A stretch of DNA of 64,000 nucleotides from Neopestalotiopsis rosae (lineage: Eukaryota; Ascomycota; Sordariomycetes; Amphisphaeriales; Sporocadaceae). Position 1 is the stretch's first letter. Every line of letters begins with the position of its first letter. The notes below the pieces were generated by a model. That model was not told where the DNA came from, searched no databases, and saw only the letters and a program-made list of their open reading frames with translations. Shown here piece by piece: positions 1 through 11,372 of the stretch. Where the stretch lies: NCBI GenBank assembly GCA_023078685.1, contig JALGAS010000007.1, positions 3,162,001 through 3,226,000 of the forward strand, given 5' to 3'. The position numbers and the translations under genes were made by a program.

Positions 1-15
1 TGTAATCAAGCTTGC

Positions 16-1223
16 TCATGCCTTTGTCTTCTTCGGCTTGGCTGGCTTCTTGGCCTTCTTTCCTCCCTTGGCTCCGTTCTGCTTGGTCGCCTTGACTGGC
101 TCAACTTCCTCATCCGCGGCAGCCTCGGGCTCAGCAGCTGCTGGGGCTTCCTCAATGGCCTTGGGTGCCTCCTCTTCAGCTGCCTCGATGGCTTCGGCTG
201 TGGGAGCAACAGCGTCCTTCAGCTGGGGCGCGTCAAAGTCGTAACCGAGCGCGCTGAGCTTCTTGGCCTTCTGTGCGCGCTTGTTGTTCTCTCTGGAAAT
301 CTTGGTTGCCCATTCGCCCTCGGACAGAGGCTTCTTCAACTTGTTTGCCTCGATCTTATTGCTGGGGATTGCCTTGTATCGCTTGCCAGCACCCTTGAAG
401 AGGTCGTCGTGGACTTGTGCGTTGGGCACTATCCTACACTTGAGGAGATGACCAAAGAGAAGGTACTGTCATATATTAGCACGGAGAAATTATGCATGCG
501 CAATCGTTGCGCGAGAGCGGGAAGAAATGGTGACTTACGTTGTTCATCGACTTGACCACATACTCGGCAGTGCTCTCGTCGGCAAACTCTATGAAAGCAA
601 AATGCTTGCTCTGACCAGTCTTCTTGTTTCTGGACAACCGCAGTCTCGAGATGTCGCCAAACTGGCCAAAGTACTCGTGCATTTGTCTTTCGTAGAAACC
701 GTGGGGAATGCGTCCAATGTAGACGACTCCCTTGTCCTCCTTGCCGCCCTTGCCAGCCTTTTTCGACTTGGCGCCTGCCTTGGCGACTGGTGCCTTTCCA
801 ACATCCTGTCCCTCCTTGAAGACGGCGCTCTCATCGACGGCTTCGTCATCCTCGCTGTCAGACACACCAGCCAGGGCCAAAGCCTGATCTTGCTCTTCGT
901 CGTCGGAAAACGGGTGCTCCTCATCTGCTGTGACGGGCTCGGTGGGCTCTTCAACGGGCTCCTCGACCTTCTTGGCTGCTTTCGATGCCTTGGTAGCCTT
1001 CTTTGCTGGGGTTTCAGCCTTTACGGCCTTTGTCTTCTTGACCACGACGGGGCTGGCATCTTCTGCGGCCTTGCGCTTTGGCGCAGCTGCAGCCTTGGCC
1101 TTGGGTGTGCTTTTTTGGGATGAAGCTGTGAATTAGTTGGTCAGTAACTCATACTGGAAAAATCCGAGACTGCGTGCGATTGAACATACAGGAAGCCCTC
1201 CGTGCGCGAAGTTCGGGAGCCAT
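16..1223 (-). CDS. Nucleolar RRM protein, Nop15/NIFK-like 60S ribosome-biogenesis factor
   Basis: Three exons on the minus strand, complement(join(16..465,539..1125,1190..1223)), give 356 residues. The start ATG at 1221-1223 lies in a short first exon; the first intron has a GTATGT donor and a CTAAT branch, and the second has a GTAAGT donor. The frame joins cleanly across both. An acidic, Lys/Ala-rich N-terminal half (about 1-140) precedes one RRM (about 145-225), with RNP2-like VVYIGRIP and RNP1-like KHFAFIEF, followed by YLLFGHLLKC. The tail is rich in Lys, Ala and Glu. This layout is that of yeast Nop15 and animal NIFK, which bind pre-rRNA near ITS2 and are needed for 27S pre-rRNA processing in 60S assembly in the nucleolus. 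The function is inferred from family. The gene is divergent from the SMN homologue. Confidence 0.9.
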
Positions 1224-1999
1224 TGTGATGTGGTTGTTTTTGCTTGTAAACCGTCGCAGAATCTACCCACTTCGAGTGTTCCTGATAGCCAGAAACTTTT
1301 TTGGAAAACTGGAAATTCTGCCGGTTGCTTTCCGCGCTTGGGGGAATTGCGGCACACCGCCCAGAACACCGCGCCCCACTGGACCCGTATCGCCCAGGGC
1401 CAGGCAACTTTGAACTGCTGCTGCCCGCAATGCTAACCGCTAGAGTGATGCAGCAGCGCTAGGATTCACAGGCGGCTTTCATACTGCATACATTCTTGTC
1501 TTCATCTCAACCTTCGGTGACTTCCATACCATTCACGACCTCGGCGCATCTTGGAGTTTCTGGGCGAATACAAAGCAACAAATAAACCTGAGACATAGAG
1601 CAACTCCTATCAGAATATTTCGCGATAATTTGGAGACGGAAAAGAGGCTTGATCTCCAATACACCTGGTAAGTGCTCGATCAGCAGGTTGCATCGGTTTC
1701 TTGTTTCAATATCAGTCCCCACTATCCAGTCATTTCCTCGAGTCTCAAGCTTGTACTTCTTTCTCTACATTGAGGATTGCACAGAGCTTCTGCTCGCAAA
1801 ACTCATGAATGTTGGCTGATTTACAACTTTCTTTCTGATGATACTTGAATGGAGATATGGTTGACTTGCTAATTCGACCTCTGCTAATCGTTGCTCAGAT
1901 ACATAGGCACTGCATCATCTAATAGCAGAAGTGTCAAGATCTTGAAATTTGTTTGCTTGCATCAAAAGTAGTGACGGCTTCAAGTCAGCTACAGACGCA
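1224..1999. promoter_or_regulatory. Divergent intergenic region, RRM protein / SMN
   Basis: This 776-base spacer separates two divergently transcribed RNA-metabolism genes, so it must hold both promoters and 5' leaders. No open frame with coding character is seen. The only reading frame of note is a short minus-strand stretch near 1507-1722 with no recognisable domain. No TATA box or named operator could be assigned with confidence. Confidence 0.5.
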
Positions 2000-2718
2000 A
2001 TGTCTTCCAACGAGCAAAACTTATCCCATGAGGAGATCTGGGACGATAGTGCATTGGTGAACTCGTGGAATGAGGCTCTCCAGGAGTACAAGGTGAGTTC
2101 AAGATCGGCTTAATGCAACATTACAAAAGATGGTGCTGACCTTCATAATTACAGAAGTACCACAGCATTCACTCTAAGGGAGGCAATGTTGATGATGTTC
2201 TCAACTCAAACAAGTAGGCCTCCACGAACCCCAAGGATCTTCATGATGTGGTGATGCTCACAGGCAGATCATTGTAGGACCGAAGAGACTTCAGATGCCA
2301 AGATGGAGGATTCTGAGATAACCCCTGCCAAGCAGGACGAAAAGGAGGAGCAAACGGTGGGTGCCTGTCATATGAATAAACCAGATCCATCAGAAATGCT
2401 TGGCTTCAACGTGGGCGATATGGCTGACCATTAGCAGAGTGAACCTCAGCAGGATGCGCATACAAATGCTCAACAAAGCCGCCCACCAGCTGCGGGATCC
2501 GCGTTCATCCCGGCACCCTTACTCGGCTCAGGTATGTTCCTATCGTACAAGCGACCGTGGAAAAGAGGATCACGAGAGCAAAGAAACAAATGGGGTCGTG
2601 GATCTCGGCTGACAGGGGTATAGTTCGTGATGAGGGCCTCAAAAAGCTCTTGATGTCGTGGTATTATGCAGGATACTACACTGGGTATTATGAGGGCCAA
2701 CAAGCTCAGTCGCAATAA
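2000..2718 (+). CDS. smn1: Survival motor neuron (SMN) homologue
   Basis: Five small exons, join(2000..2092,2155..2213,2278..2356,2438..2531,2624..2718), encode 139 residues. Every junction has a usable GT/AG pair and the frame is kept throughout; reading straight through would hit stops, for example TAG at 2215-2217. The N-terminus carries the Gemin2-binding helix, with EIWDDSALVNSWNEAL followed by QEYKKYHSIHSKGG. An acidic and Gln-rich middle follows. The C-terminus is a YG box, LMSWYYAGYYTGYYEGQ, the SMN self-association motif. There is no Tudor domain, as in the short SMN of fission yeast. SMN oligomers with Gemin2 load Sm rings onto spliceosomal snRNAs in the cytoplasm. Exons 1, 2 and 5 are the firmest; the acceptor of exon 5 (AG at 2622-2623) was picked because the nearer AG at 2614-2615 gives an in-frame stop. 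Confidence 0.9.
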
Positions 2719-4971
2719 GAGTAAGGCTCGAATATCTAGAGGATCAAACGCCTAGTCTACTTTTGGGGTTGCACCCGACCTAAGCCGGAGTCAACGAATA
2801 GCCGGATTCTGCGACACTACATGTTCCAGGGACGGCGGCACCCAGGCTCTTCTCGTCTGAGGCGTGCAAGCATGCAAGATGGGCTATTAGGCTTGGACGA
2901 TTATTTCAGAATACCCTTGGCCAATATCTGACAGGAAAGCGCGCATCTACCGGGCGCAACGGCACGTGTAGCAAGGGATCGTCCGAAAGACCAGTGGCAC
3001 TGACTGGAGCTTCGGGCTATACCACGATTCAGCTGAACTTGCTTGTTTAGGCTTTCCGATATGCTCAACGGAAACGCACTGAAAGCGAGTATACAGATGT
3101 CACTGTCTGTTCATTTCATCACGGACTGTTGCAGAATTCGGGATGACACTTGGCAGGATGACAACGCTGATATTCCCCTCAGACGATGCCCCTAGCATGG
3201 CGTCAAACCTCCAAATAGTATACTTGTTAATGAACTCGGAATTCCACGGGGAAACGAAAGCATACTATAACGTATGTGTATTGATTTTCCACTTATTGCG
3301 GTCCATCTTCTTCTATTCAACGAGAAACTATAAACACGATGTGTGCACAATAAGCTGCGGATACACCAAACAGAGGCCTCCAGACAAGCTTCACATGCAG
3401 ATGCTGATGAGAGTTTAATTAAACATCAACTGCCACACCATTGCGGAGAAGTGCGCTCTGCCCAGGCGTCTGTCAACTCAGAAACCCTCGGAACACTGCT
3501 AGTCGTCTATGCGGCAATGCCAACAGCGTTCTGTTGGGTACGGGGAAGACAGGGACCCCAGCATGAGACTTGAAGACGACCCAGCATGAAGGGCCACCCA
3601 AGAAGCTTGTTTGCAACAAAAATTACCTGGAAAGATCTGAACATGACTTGCTGGACTCATAGACGAGACGGCGGAAGGCGTGGGAGGAAGATTGGATGGC
3701 GCAAATACTGGGGTCCTGATGCCAAGACGAGACGAATCCCTGCTGCTTGGGGGAGTCCTGGATTTGTTTCTCGAGTGCCTGAATGTCGAAACATGGCCTG
3801 ATGCTGACGGCGAACGTACATGTTCCCAGTCGTTCCAAGCGGCTCAGCTTAGATGCCGCAAGCCGAGATTGCCCATCCAGAGCCTCAAGACGTTGAAGAA
3901 AGCCCCCAAGCGACTCCTGCTCGTTCTTGGGTCTCCACATGCATGAGACCGGGGACTAGCGCTAAACTTCACGGTTAAGCTTAATGCGACGGCATATACC
4001 CCGACACTTTTAAACGCTGTGGCTCTCTAAACTAGCACGCTATACTCCACGTATAGTCAAGACGACGGGTTTTACACTACAGTCCATTACTGGAACTGGA
4101 TCATCGCTTGTCAAAGTACAAGTCCGAACCGTAGGATTTCACATTTACTCAAACTCTCTCTTTTTTTTTTCTTAACACAGAAAAGTATTCGCACGAAAGA
4201 AATCAACACGATCATATTCTGGCCGAAAGAGTATGACCAGAAAAATGATTGGTGCTATGACCGCATGCGCGGAATTTAGCGAGGGGCCCAAACACGACTC
4301 GAGACAGCTCTGTCACATCCACCCCCTGATCCGACCACTTACAAATCCCCAGGGTCGCAACCAAACGCCCATTACCATCTCATCCGCCCACATTTTTGAG
4401 TTGGGAGCCTCAACAGGGTACAATTTGTAAGTGCTGCTCCGAGGTAAGCCTACTGCCAGGTTACTAGTACTATCACTCCTGTAAAGTCCATAATGGGAAG
4501 CGGATCCTAGAGGGCAACGGTTATCCAGCGCCGGATGGACGACATACAGGCACCCCGGCCAATGCCCAGACAATTCTGCTCGTTTCGAGACCGGCTCCTG
4601 GGCCAGGATGCACCCGACCGTGGCTGTGACAGTGGGCATCAGATCTTCAATGCTGGATTATAAGCAGAGTAGAACCCTTTCGAGGCCGACTTTCCACATC
4701 ATAGGTTTGTTTCTTTCGTCTCTTCTTCATTCATCAGACGTGTTGCCCGCGGTGCTTGAAGTACATTCCTTTTCACTTCTACGTCTTTTTCGACATTCTC
4801 TTTTTTTCGCTTCGATTCTCCACACCCATCACGAGCAGGCCCTCGCCCTTTTACAGTATACCATCGAGCCAGTTCATTACGGTCTTTCAGGCAAACGACT
4901 ATCGAAAGGAAGGAGATTATTTTTTGTGATACCAACAACATAACGAATCTAATATCAACAAATACGTCATC
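2719..4971. other. Intergenic region upstream of the cupredoxin gene
   Basis: This 2.25-kb stretch has only short frames that overlap one another on several strands and resemble no family. The last 300 bases (about 4690-4970) are pyrimidine-rich, with CT and T runs near 4706-4733 and 4780-4830. That is usual for the core promoter and leader of a strongly expressed fungal gene, here the cupredoxin gene that starts at 4972. A T tract lies near 4161-4170. Confidence 0.5.
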
Positions 4972-6095
4972 ATGAAGTTGTCAGCAGTTCTCGCATTGGC
5001 CATTGCGGCCCCGGCCTTGGCCAAGTCTGTCCACAACGTCTACCCTGTTGCAAAGAGAGCAGACGACAAGAGCAGCAAGGACGACAACAGCAAGGACAAG
5101 AACAACAACAAGAACAACAACAACAACAATAACAACAATGCTGTTCCCGTCATCGTCCAGGCTGCCACCACTGAGATCATCATCCTCTGGAACAACCCCG
5201 GAAACGGAGCTGCCACGACCACCATCAACAACGCAGTGACGGTCACTCAGACTGTGACGGCTGGTGCTGCTGATGCTACCGTTGGAACCGCCACTGTCCC
5301 GGCTGGTGCCACGAGCGTTGTAGCTGGTGCTGGAACAACGCATACCGTAAGTACACAAATATTCGAATATCATGTCTTACGTTGACTGACTCTGGGAAAA
5401 GGTCACTGTTGGTGGAGCCGCTGGTCTCGTTTTCACTCCTGCCGAGGTCAAGGCCGCGATTGGTGACTCTGTTGTCTTCACCTTTGAGAGCAACAACCAC
5501 ACCGTGACGCAGTCCGCTTTCGCCACTCCTTGCGATCCTCTCGCCGGCGGCATGGACTCTGGCTTCGTTCCCAACCCCAACAACACCGTCAGCCCGCCCC
5601 CGCAGGTCGCTATGCAAGTCATGGTTGACACTCCTCTCTGTAAGTCCACTTGTCTCATTTCCACGACTACAAAGTGTTTTCCGATTCTGACCATTTTGTC
5701 TTCCAGGGTTCTACTGCAAGCAGCAAGGTCACTGCGGTAAGGGTATGGCCATGTCCATCAACCCAACCGCCGACAAGACCCAAGCCATGTTCCAGGCCAT
5801 GGCCATTGCCCAGAAGGGAGCCGGTACCGGCAGCGCCATCACCGGTAACGGTACCGCCGCCGCACCTGCCGCCGGTGGCTCTGCCGCCGCCTCTGCATCC
5901 GTGGCCACCTCGGCCGCTGGCGCCGCTGCCACTGGAAGCGTCCAGCAGGGTCTTGGCACATTGACCCCCGGCACCGGCCAGTGCGTCTGCGCCGTTTCTT
6001 GCGGTACTGGTGCCTTCCCCGCCGTCCAGGCCCAGGGCGTCGGTGCCTTTGGTGGCTTTGCTGGTGCTCTGCCTGCCAGCATGGCCGAGGCATAA
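4972..6095 (+). CDS. Secreted cupredoxin-like protein with Asn-rich N-terminal linker
   Basis: Three exons, join(4972..5346,5402..5639,5707..6095), encode 333 residues. A signal peptide (about 1-17, ending APALA) is followed by a Lys-Arg site near residue 28 that a Kex2-type protease could cut. Next comes a charged stretch, then a run of Asn residues interrupted by Lys (about 39-57). A Thr/Ala/Val-rich stretch leads to a plastocyanin-like domain (about 125-245). Likely copper ligands are the His in NNHTVTQS and the Cys, His and Met of FYCKQQGHCGKGM, followed by the family signature MSINP. The rest is Ala/Gly/Thr-rich and ends with a small CVCAVSC cysteine cluster. Proteins of this kind are extracellular or wall-bound in fungi; their biochemical role is largely unknown. 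No hydrophobic GPI tail is seen. Confidence 0.88.
5097..5138 (+). repeat. AAC-type trinucleotide tract coding poly-Asn
   Basis: A near-continuous run of AAC/AAT codons, broken once or twice by AAG, encodes the poly-Asn linker of the cupredoxin. Such a tract can change length by replication slippage without breaking the frame. Confidence 0.85.
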
Positions 6096-8243
6096 GAAGC
6101 TCAACCCTGCCTCACCATGGGTCCTCTTTAGTCACCCTTGGGATCCGTGATGATTCTTTTTGTTTTGTTTTACCTTACGAAGTTGTCGTTGTATAATCAG
6201 TACTTGGGGAAGGAAAGAAAGAAAGAAAGAAAGTTGAATGGGGTTGTTGATGAGAGACGATACCAAATCTAGGTGAAGTACGAGCTTGCGGGGGTCCAAA
6301 TCATCTATGTTGTTTAGATTCCAAAAAATATGGCTTCGTAACTTTTTTTTTTTTTATCATTTGGGAACAAAGTGGGGAAACTCATGTAATAGACATTTTC
6401 TCCCTATAGTTTTCCCTTTACTCTCTGCCGCTTTGGCAGGTAAAAAAGGGGATATATATGACTGGATCGTATGAAATAACTTTTATTTTAATTCCCAAAT
6501 TTTACTGTGTTGTTGTTCCGTTCCATGCAAACTTGTTATTCAACGAAGTAAATCAAAACACATTGGAGCTGTAACGGTGAGTTACTAATTCATGGAGTGT
6601 ACAACTACAATACATGATATACATGCTGAATGATCTTTTTTTATTCGTGGTTTGGGATTCTATACCGACGAACGGTTTATGTTGATCTTGGCTTTTACAA
6701 TTTAATAAAAGAATTCCCACCTCCGAACGCGAAGACTGAGGTACTCAATCTTATTTTATTGGCTTGTTGGAAACTCATGTCCACTACGGGAAAGGAAGGG
6801 CAACGCTCGAGGCTTGCGTACTCAACACGGTACCGAATATACTGATTTCCATCACGATGCTATCATCTGCGCGGCAGGACAGAGTACGACTGCTTGCACA
6901 CTCAAATGGAATATTGAAATGCGTATGGAATTTGATTCCTCCTATCGACCTGAGCCATATTCTCGTCCCTCGCTACACAATAAATATTACGGAGCTTAAG
7001 TACTAATAGATTCTGGAGCTGATAATATTGTAAATGCGTCTACTGGCCTAGAACAGTCCGAAACACTCCTTCACAGGACGACCATGATTACTCCTCCCAT
7101 GTCATTGCAAGTCAAGACATTCCTTTGCAGCTGGTGAAGTCGATCTGAAGATATGGACAAGGCAAAGCCACTGATGCAAGAATTATTGGCATATGGGCAC
7201 TGTCGTCTGTTGATCATGCTCGCCTGGAATTAGCAACTTGAGATGCAAAACATACTAAGACTTGAAAGTGCAAGTTGAGAAGCGCAGGCAGGTAGCCATC
7301 ACGATAAGTAGCGGTTGAATACACGATTTCAGTTTCAAGCCTCGCCCAATAGGTCCTTTGGATAATCCTCTACACTCGACAGTCTCGCAATGTACAAAAA
7401 CGAATCTTGGGCTGGGCGGACATATCGAATGAATCAAAATGTGAAGACATCTCGCTTCCATGCTGTCGGACCCATTACTCTAAGCTTTGTGACCTCGGCG
7501 GCATTAAATGAGCAGAAACTGGACTTATACAATTACATTACGCATCTGTTCCTTCTAGCTACGCCTGCTCGGTCGTCAGACTGGTTCAAGCCCCCCGTCC
7601 GATGTGCGGTTTGTCTTGGAGAACACATGGGCTCATATTCTGTTTGGCAGTCGGAATGCATGCACATTTGCCATTTTGGCACTACTACGAATCTTGTAGC
7701 CTTGCTACAGTTTTGGACTGGCCAAAGCATGTCCACGTCGACTATTTGATGCGATGCAACACCGGCTAGCATTTTTACTGCATTTTTCGCACCGCCAGAG
7801 ACGCTTCCATCGACCCAGGACTCCAAATAGGTACGCAAAGCGCTTGCCAACACTTGCTATTATGGCACATTATGGACTACGAAGGCTTGTTCCATCGTAC
7901 GAGCCTGCAGTCATGGCCGAGTTTTCGTATGTTCCCACGGACAAGCGCGTCGCACCTAGAGACCTCAAGACGTCGGCCTGATAGCCTTAAACCACAAGTC
8001 AGGGAGCATCGATATATGGCAAAGGGTTCATCATGTCACAGCGAGAAGGGGGCGTTTGATACGGAGCCTTGACAGCTACTGCACAAAGGAGCAGTAGCAG
8101 CGAGGCATCTATGAATGAAAACGGTCTATTATAGTGGCGGGGAAAAAGATGATGCTGTCCGCACTCTTGCCATGATATCATGCCATATCGTTAAATCGTG
8201 TCCTGTCCAGCCTTGAGAGAGCAAGTTCGAAACCTTGCCTTGT
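6096..8243. other. Intergenic region between cupredoxin and SERF genes
   Basis: The 2.1-kb spacer lies between convergent genes, so it holds two 3' ends. A short GAAA repeat is at 6212-6233 and an AT-rich stretch at about 6330-6720. Frames up to about 119 codons occur but overlap on both strands and show no motif. No gene is supported. Confidence 0.55.
6212..6233. repeat. GAAA tetranucleotide microsatellite
   Basis: About five copies of GAAA in a row, in the 3' region of the cupredoxin gene. It is a simple sequence repeat with no evident function. Confidence 0.9.
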
Positions 8244-8859
8244 TTATTTCTTTCCGGCGGCTTCGGCAGCCTTTCTCGCATCGGCTATAGGGGGGCAAGG
8301 AGAAATGTCAAAGTCAGCCTTAAGAACCAAAGACCAGTTTTGTTGAAGGGAGTGTTCAAAAGGGTGTAATGGAACGACTTACCGGCAGCCTGCTTCTGCT
8401 TCATGATCTCGGCAACACTCTCCTTGTCGCGAGCCATTTCGCTACCAGACTTGGCATTCTTGGATTTCTGTAGCAGTCACAATGCAATGGTCAGTGATCT
8501 CTTCCAGAGCAGTAGCAGCATACAAGACAAACTACCAAGCGCGGCGTATGGGTCTTTCGTGGGCGTCATTTCCTGCGCGCGCTCTCCTCTGTCCTCTCTA
8601 AGCAAGCCACTGGAGTGAACCCCCCTTGTCGACAGACCCGGGGTCTGATGGCCGTGATGCGCCTTGATGGGTTGATCGATCCAGTCAAGGGGGAAGACAG
8701 AGACAGAGAGACGGAGAGAGGCGCGAGACGCCGGGCGCTTATTCTCGACACGGGACGGACGACAATGCGCTTTTGCAAAAGTCAAGTCGCACTTACCACT
8801 CCGGCCTGGGCCTTAAGGTTCTTCTCACGCGCCTTGTCGCGCTGGTTGCCGCGGGCCAT
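8244..8859 (-). CDS. SERF/4F5-family small basic protein
   Basis: Three exons, complement(join(8244..8284,8383..8467,8797..8859)), give 62 residues. It begins MARGNQRDKAREKNLKAQ, the hallmark start of the 4F5/SERF family, and continues KSGSEMARDKESVAEIMKQKQ with a short Ala/Lys tail. Introns of 98 and 329 nt have GTAAGT donors. The protein is almost entirely charged and probably helical or disordered. Animal SERF and worm MOAG-4 speed amyloid formation by binding aggregation-prone proteins; the role in fungi is little known. The gene is too short and too split to stand out as one open frame, so it is easily missed by annotation. Confidence 0.9.
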
Positions 8860-11267
8860 TTTTTCTGGGGGTTTTCTTTCTTTTCTTTTGATGAACGACG
8901 GAAAAGGGAAAAAACTGGGCGCCTACGAGAGTCGCAAGACGCTGGGATTGCTTATCCTTGTTGTTGAGCACACAAGTCGGTAGTAGTACGGAGAAGATGG
9001 AGCCTAGCTTCGGGAAAGTCTTCTCTTATGTCAGATGCACGAGAGGAGTGCAGGCGGTTCGTTTGGCTGGGAGGCCTTCTTCGGTTCTCGAGCAGGAAAA
9101 ATGATCTGAGCCGCTGGCGTCTTTTGCGACGATTCGCAATGGCCAGGGGGGGTTCGTTTTTGGGTTTTCGGCGGTGCTAAGGGAAGGAATGGGGAAGGTA
9201 GCGCACCAGGAGCCAATCAGACGTGAGCTTGTCCGTGGGCGCGGAAGGTCAAAGAAGAATTCTACTGATCAAAAGGTCCCCAGAGGACCTGTGCAGTGCC
9301 CCAGGCAACCCAAAAGCACTGGAAGGTCGAGAACTCGACGAGTCGAGACCTTGCACTGACCTGCTAGGACTCGACTGAAGCCCCGCAACAGTTAAGGATC
9401 GCTACAAGATAGCGCGCGGCCTTCTGTAAACAGCACCCCATCGCCGTATTCCGCACTCCAGCTTCTTTTTTCTTGTTCATGCCCACAATATACACATTAC
9501 TCATGCATGTCATTCAAGAAAGAGGAGTAGTCCTTTGTTTCACTAGACGCGCGCCCACTGAAATCTATTGGCAAGACATGATTGTTCTGCGATACCAATA
9601 TGCAAAAGATGGGAGAAGTCTGCAAGCAATTCTTGAGTGCTTTACATCATTGCGCAGGATTATCAGAGCATGAGGACTTGACTCGGCCGATTTGCATTTC
9701 ATACCAGCTCCAAGTCGAGCACGATGGCATGTAGTTCTGTTGCTTGAAAACGGTGAAGTGATTGCACATCAAGCTGCAAACTTACCTAGGTCAAGCAAGT
9801 ATCAAGTCAAGGTTCAGCTGGCAGTGACAAGTCATATATGGAAGGAAGTGATCAAGTCTGTGATGATATATCGTGTTTTACTCAACTCGGAAACAAATCC
9901 AAGTCATACCGGAAACGGTAGTACTGACTCATTCGAAAAGCTGCAACTTGGTGTGTAAGACAGATACACGAGCAGTCCCAGTTTCGAGGTCCTTGCACTT
10001 GTCCCAAGATGGAATCGATGGAAGTAAAGATGTCAAGCAGCCCTATCAAAAGTAGCCTCATTATCGCCAAGAGAAATACAAAAAATGATCATTGCTATCA
10101 AGACCTTTGCGGCATGGTCCTTCGTCTCTTCTTTTATTTCACGGCAAGGTCTCGGCCGCGGCTAGGAAGGGGTCTTTGGTGTCGTCGTCCCATTTGCCCA
10201 GGCTTGCATTGGTGGGGTAAAAATGGTTGTTGGCTTAATGAGGTTGAAACACAGCCTGTGGACTTGAGAGCCAATCGTTTGGGGCGCGGCGGCAAATCTC
10301 CAGATGGCACTGCGGGACCCGATACCACCATAGAACAACCCGACCATGGAATGCCGCTGATCGATTGGACGGGGCGATTCGCGCCTGGACAAGGCTATTC
10401 TTGTCCCTTCATGCCAATTCTACTATACTGCCTGGGGTTATGGAAAGATCATCCCCTTTCCCCCAGGTCGGCAAGCCATGGTGTATCAAAGCGATGCCGG
10501 CATGAAGAACAGTCATGGAGGCGAAATACACGCTGCTGCAGGGACGCGTTTGCTATCAACCCCTACACAAGTAGTACAACAAGACCATCTATTCGAGCTA
10601 TTGTGCTGCAATGCCTGGGATTGTCCTCTGGACTAACCTTGTCCCCTGCGCGTTGAATCAAGACAATCGGGCCTCGTTGGGCTCCAGAATAAACGCGATC
10701 GACTGAATTCATTGGTGGTAAACGCCTGGTCAATGCGAAACAATCAGAGAGGAACTACTCTAGCTCATAGTATAGAACCGTTCTTCTTTGAGCTTGCTCT
10801 AAACCCCCCTGGTCCTTCATCGTTTGATTGTCTTGTCCGCCCTATCTGGTCCTCTTTGGCAACAATGCTTCTCTTTTTCTCTTAAAGGTGCCGGCCCGCC
10901 CTTTTCACGAACCAACGACAGCTTCATTCATCCATCGCTTTGAGGTCCAACAAACATTTCATTGTCCTTGACGGACGTGAATAGACTCACACAATCACTA
11001 ACGGTCCGCGACCAGTCTTTCGATTCACACCTATTAAAGGAAAACTGTTGGGCAGAAGCACTACTTCTACCAACCCGACTTTTCCTCTTCCACCAAAGTT
11101 CTTCCTTCTCTCACCACTCTCTACTTTGTCGCCAGACTTTCTATTTCCCTTGTTCGTCAGACCCTGCTGGCCAGATTTCCGACACTGGGACGTGACGTTT
11201 GTTCTCTTACACCGAGATTGTACTATCTTGAAGTACACAACTGGTCCGAAGACCATACCACATTATA
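8860..11267. other. Intergenic region, SERF to four-helix membrane protein
   Basis: This spacer of about 2.4 kb is flanked by divergent genes and holds both promoters. A 215-codon plus-strand frame (10009-10656) and several shorter overlapping ones show no signal peptide, domain or intron structure and are judged chance frames. The final 400 bases are pyrimidine-rich and fit a promoter and leader. Confidence 0.5.
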
Positions 11268-11326
11268 GTGAGTACAGTTTCCTTTCCACTGTCCTGTAGG
11301 TGCAAGGCACTAACCAAAGTGTACAG
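11268..11326 (+). other. Probable 5'-UTR intron
   Basis: GTGAGT at 11268, a CTAAC branch-like site near 11310 and an AG at 11325-11326 define a 59-base intron just upstream of the start ATG at 11373. It fits the size and signals of the coding introns in this window. It is inferred from sequence alone. Confidence 0.6.
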
Positions 11327-11372
11327 AAAACCAACCACAACACTCCGAGGCGACAAGGACTATTCCGTCAAG

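Noticed and set aside
5667..6104. Gly-rich minus-strand frame of 145 codons
   Set aside because: It is the antisense shadow of the Ala/Gly-rich cupredoxin exon 3.
10009..10656. 215-codon plus-strand frame in the spacer before the four-helix gene
   Set aside because: It has no signal peptide, domain, repeat or splice logic, and overlaps minus-strand frames of similar quality. It looks like a chance frame.
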